NCBI GenBank assembly: GCA_005656395.1 | Contig: SRSI01000068.1 | Coordinates: forward strand, 620,001 to 684,000 | Reading direction: 5' to 3' | DNA length: 64,000 nucleotides | DNA from: Strongyloides papillosus | Lineage: Eukaryota > Nematoda > Chromadorea > Rhabditida > Strongyloididae | Shown: positions 58,611 through 64,000 of the stretch, piece by piece | Layout: each line of letters starts with the position of its first letter | Numbering within the stretch: the first letter of the stretch is position 1 | Program-made: the position numbers and the translations under genes | Notes under the pieces: model-generated | What the model saw: the letters and a program-made list of their open reading frames with translations, nothing else | Database searches by the model: none | What the model was told of the DNA's origin: nothing

Positions 58611-60822
58611 ATGGATAAAAGGAAAGTTTTAACCTATTTTTTAATAGGTTTTTCTATAGTAATACTGTTAGTAGGGACAGCTTTGATAATTGTTGGTAGT
58701 ATAGCATTAAACGACAGTAAAAGTTGCTCAAAAAATAGTGATAATTCATTATCATCAACAACTCCTAGTACCCCACAAAATTCAACACCTTCATCAGGTG
58801 CTGTAACTAACTACTTTTTTAGACTTAATATGAAACTTCAAAATAAATATAAGATGAATACAAAATATGATGCCCAAAGTCAGGGTCTAGAGGTCCTATC
58901 AAAGGTAAGGAATTAAAAAAAATATCTTCTAACGTTTCCTCTTAATAATGTTGGTATAATGTCTATTTTAAAGAGGGAATTTTTTATTCTTCTCCTGTGT
59001 TTATTTGTACCATAACCTTTGTCAATTCTTCTTTGTCCAAATTGTGGAGTTTTGCGCAATGTCGTAAACAATACATCTGTTTATTCGTTAATCAATTTTT
59101 TTTATTTACAAATAAGTATTTATTTTAAAGGTTAGGAGTATTTTATCATCAACGAGCGAATCAAAAATATTAAGTATCTTGAGCATTGATAATGATTGTA
59201 GTAGTCTTTTTATAAACAGTTATAAAGTAATAATATCATTGGTATATTTAAATAATGCTCCACTCATGAATGATATATCAGATCTTTTTACATCAAATAA
59301 TGTTAATGTTTTGGAAAAGAAAAATTTAACAGATGGGTATGTTCCATTGACTTCAGAAGATGAAACATGTAAATCATTTTGTGATTTATACTGTTATAAC
59401 ACTACAACTGCTTTACCAATCATAACAACAACAAATGACGTACAATTTACAACAACTACAAATGATGATTCAATTACCACGACAACATCGAATAAATTAC
59501 CATTCTCAACAACAACGAATAATTCACCATTTACAACAACAACAAATGGATCTCCATTCATAACTACAACAGCGAATGGTTCTCCAATAACTACAACAAC
59601 GAATGGATCTCCAATAACTACAACAACGAATGGATCTCCGATAACTACAACAACGAATGTATCACCAAGTGTAACAACAACAAATACTTATAATCCAATT
59701 GATATACCTTCATGCTCCACAATATTAGCAGTCGATTCAAGTTCATATTTAATACCATCACTTTATAAAGCTGAACTTCAAACTATTAAAAACTTCTCGT
59801 CTGTAATAACTCACTTTGAGGATACATTAGTAATTTCTTATGATAATGCAACAAATATAGTTAGATCTTTCGGAAGTATGACAAATGGCAATGATTTTGA
59901 AAATGCTATAGGTAGTATTAATCAAAAATCAGGTTTAAGATTAAGTAATCTTTTAACGACATTATTAGTTATTTTAAAAAATAGAGTTAATGAAACAATA
60001 AATACAGTTGTTTTAATAACAGAAAATATTCCTGATGAGATAAGTCATTCTAAATTACTTGTTGAAAAGTTGAAATCAATGGGTTCAATTAGTTTTATAA
60101 TTGTAGGAACAGGTATCAAAGAAGATGATTTAAAACCTTTGAATCCAACTAATATTTATGTTTATGATTTTGCTAATTGCAATGAAACTGAATTAAATAA
60201 TAAATTTAAGGATTTCACCACCTGCCCAACTACACCATATTTCTATGATGATTCAGATGCATTACCAGAGTATCCATGTAATGGTAGTATAGTATTTTCA
60301 ATAGATAGTTCATCAGTATTGGAAAAAGACAAGTTTGAAGCAGAGATTGATGGATTGATGAGTGATCAAGTTATAACAGATGATTGGAATGATTTTCAAA
60401 GAATATCATTAGTAAAATATTACAATTCTACGGATATAGTATTTAATTTCAATTTTGCTCAGACAAGGGAAAAGTTCTTTGAAATGGTTAAGATAGTACA
60501 ACAAAGTGATGGTAATATAAATTTTGCTAACTTACTAGCTGCTCTTGAAAGTGGATTATTTTTCTATCCTCCAAATGAGATGCAAAATCATTTTATATTT
60601 CTTTCAAATGATATCACGGTTAAAGATATTCAAATTTCTATTCCATATGCAAAAGCAATCCAAAATAAAGGCAATTTAAACTTCATAGTTTTAGGTGAAA
60701 ATATATTACCAGGATTAAACTTTTTAACAAATGATGACCGAATATTGTATTGGGATTACACAAACAACAACAGCAAAGAAGTATTAAAAAATTTTATTAA
60801 AAATAAAATGACTTGTATTTGA
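58611..60822 (+). CDS. Type II membrane protein: mucin-like repeat plus two vWA-like domains
   Basis: Two exons, 58611-58904 and 59131-60822 (226-bp intron, phase 0), 661 residues. A short basic cytoplasmic tail (MDKRK) precedes a single helix (YFLIGFSIVILLVGTALIIVG), so the rest is outside the cell. Next come a Ser/Thr linker, a small domain of about 100 residues ending CKSFCDLYC, a Thr-rich mucin-like repeat (TTTTNGSPI units), and two related domains opening CSTILAVDSSSYL and CNGSIVFSIDSSSVL, the latter with a 165-180-residue vWA-like pattern. The MIDAS motif DxSxS is incomplete (fifth position Tyr or Val), so metal binding is doubtful. Probably a cuticle, gut-surface or adhesion protein; no precise role assigned. 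Confidence 0.8.
59431..59690 (+). repeat. 27-bp tandem repeat coding TTTTNGSPI
   Basis: Three nearly perfect 27-bp units (59575-59601, 59602-59628, 59629-59655), with degenerate TTT-x units on both sides. Each unit codes four Thr plus an NGS glycosylation sequon. Confidence 0.85.
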
Positions 60823-60897
60823 ATATTTTTAATACATTAGTATATTTGTTTGTTTAACTTAAAAATAATTGTTATAAACTATAAAAATATAAATAAA

Positions 60898-63512
<2,615 letters not shown>

Positions 63513-64000
63513 ATGGAAAGTACCGCTGTTAATATTATATTTCATCATTTATTGAATTATAAATTTCAAGTAACATTACCAGCTATTGAAGGAGGAGTAT
63601 ATATACAAATGAATCTTGATCCTACCACATTAATAAGAAATATTTCTCAAGTAATTATGAATAAAATTGGTTTAGAATTTTTAGCATCTCACTCTGAAGG
63701 TAACTTTTACATATCAAATGTTAAATGTATATTTTTTTAGCTTATATCCAAGTACCTCCATCAAATAGTTTCGTTCGCAGTTCTAGTTTTCCAGATAAAA
63801 ATATTAATATTGGTACTATTGGAGCATGGATCAATTGTCCTCCTACAATTAAGGTTATAATTACAAGGTAACTTTTAATATCTCTAATTAAAATAGACGG
63901 CGTTTTGTCTTTTAGTGAATCCGAAGGATTTGATAAAACTGGATTGATGAATACTATTAATTATAATCCACTTCAGTCTTCAATCAATAATTACTTAATA
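63513..64000 (+). CDS. Unknown protein, 5' part only (runs off window)
   Basis: Three exons so far: 63513-63699, 63741-63867, 63916 to the window edge, joined in phases 1 and 2. The text opens MESTAVNIIFHHLLNYKFQV, then MNLDPTTLIRNISQVIMNKI, AYIQVPPSNSFVRSS and TIGAWINCPPTIKVIITS. It has no signal peptide and no family that I recognise. Splice sites are strong and frame stays open across both joins, so the gene is probably real; the 3' part lies outside. Confidence 0.7.

Overview
The window looks like a chromosomal segment of a very AT-rich nematode, most like clade IV Strongyloididae or a close relative. Reasons: most coding genes are split by tiny introns (36-72 bp, GTAAG...TTTNAG), and the families present are typical of animals and nematodes (tandem alpha-type acetylcholine receptor subunits, an RFamide neuropeptide precursor, short tetraspan proteins). 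I saw no bacterial or viral gene. The species assignment is inference from composition and gene style, not from a search.

Layout. 2.2-5.0 kb: an FMRFamide-like neuropeptide gene and two tandem four-helix membrane proteins. 7.5-12.0 kb: a divergent pair with opposed functions, a Ulp/SENP SUMO protease on the minus strand and a PIAS-type SUMO E3 ligase on the plus strand. 12.7-31.0 kb: a minus-strand array of eight M13 (neprilysin-like) loci plus one relic exon. Five are intact (about 480-507 residues, far shorter than the usual 750). Three are broken, and two of these have both zinc-ligand histidines of HExxH changed to arginine. All seven loci that keep a 5' end carry a TATA-like box and an AGAAATTTCT-type palindrome 39-40 bp before the ATG. 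31-37.5 kb: a repeat-rich zone with a 506-bp foldback MITE, a Tigger-like MITE, a dispersed repeat, an RPA1-like fragment, and two paralogous secreted peptide precursors, one of which has lost its ancestral start codon.

41.4-49.9 kb: a TCP11-family gene and two tandem alpha-type nicotinic receptor subunits. 50.0-53.6 kb: SRP14 and CDC37 on the minus strand and Hikeshi on the plus strand. CDC37 and Hikeshi (HSP90 and HSP70 partners) are head to head, and heat-shock-element-like sites lie between them. 55.6-58.2 kb: a mitochondrial Twinkle helicase whose reassembled N-terminus carries a CX2C-X16-CX2C zinc-ribbon motif. 58.6-60.8 kb: a type II membrane protein with a mucin-like repeat and two vWA-like domains. 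A small hypothetical gene and a gene running off the right edge close the window.

Exon joins were worked out by hand from splice signals and frame continuity; none has transcript support here.
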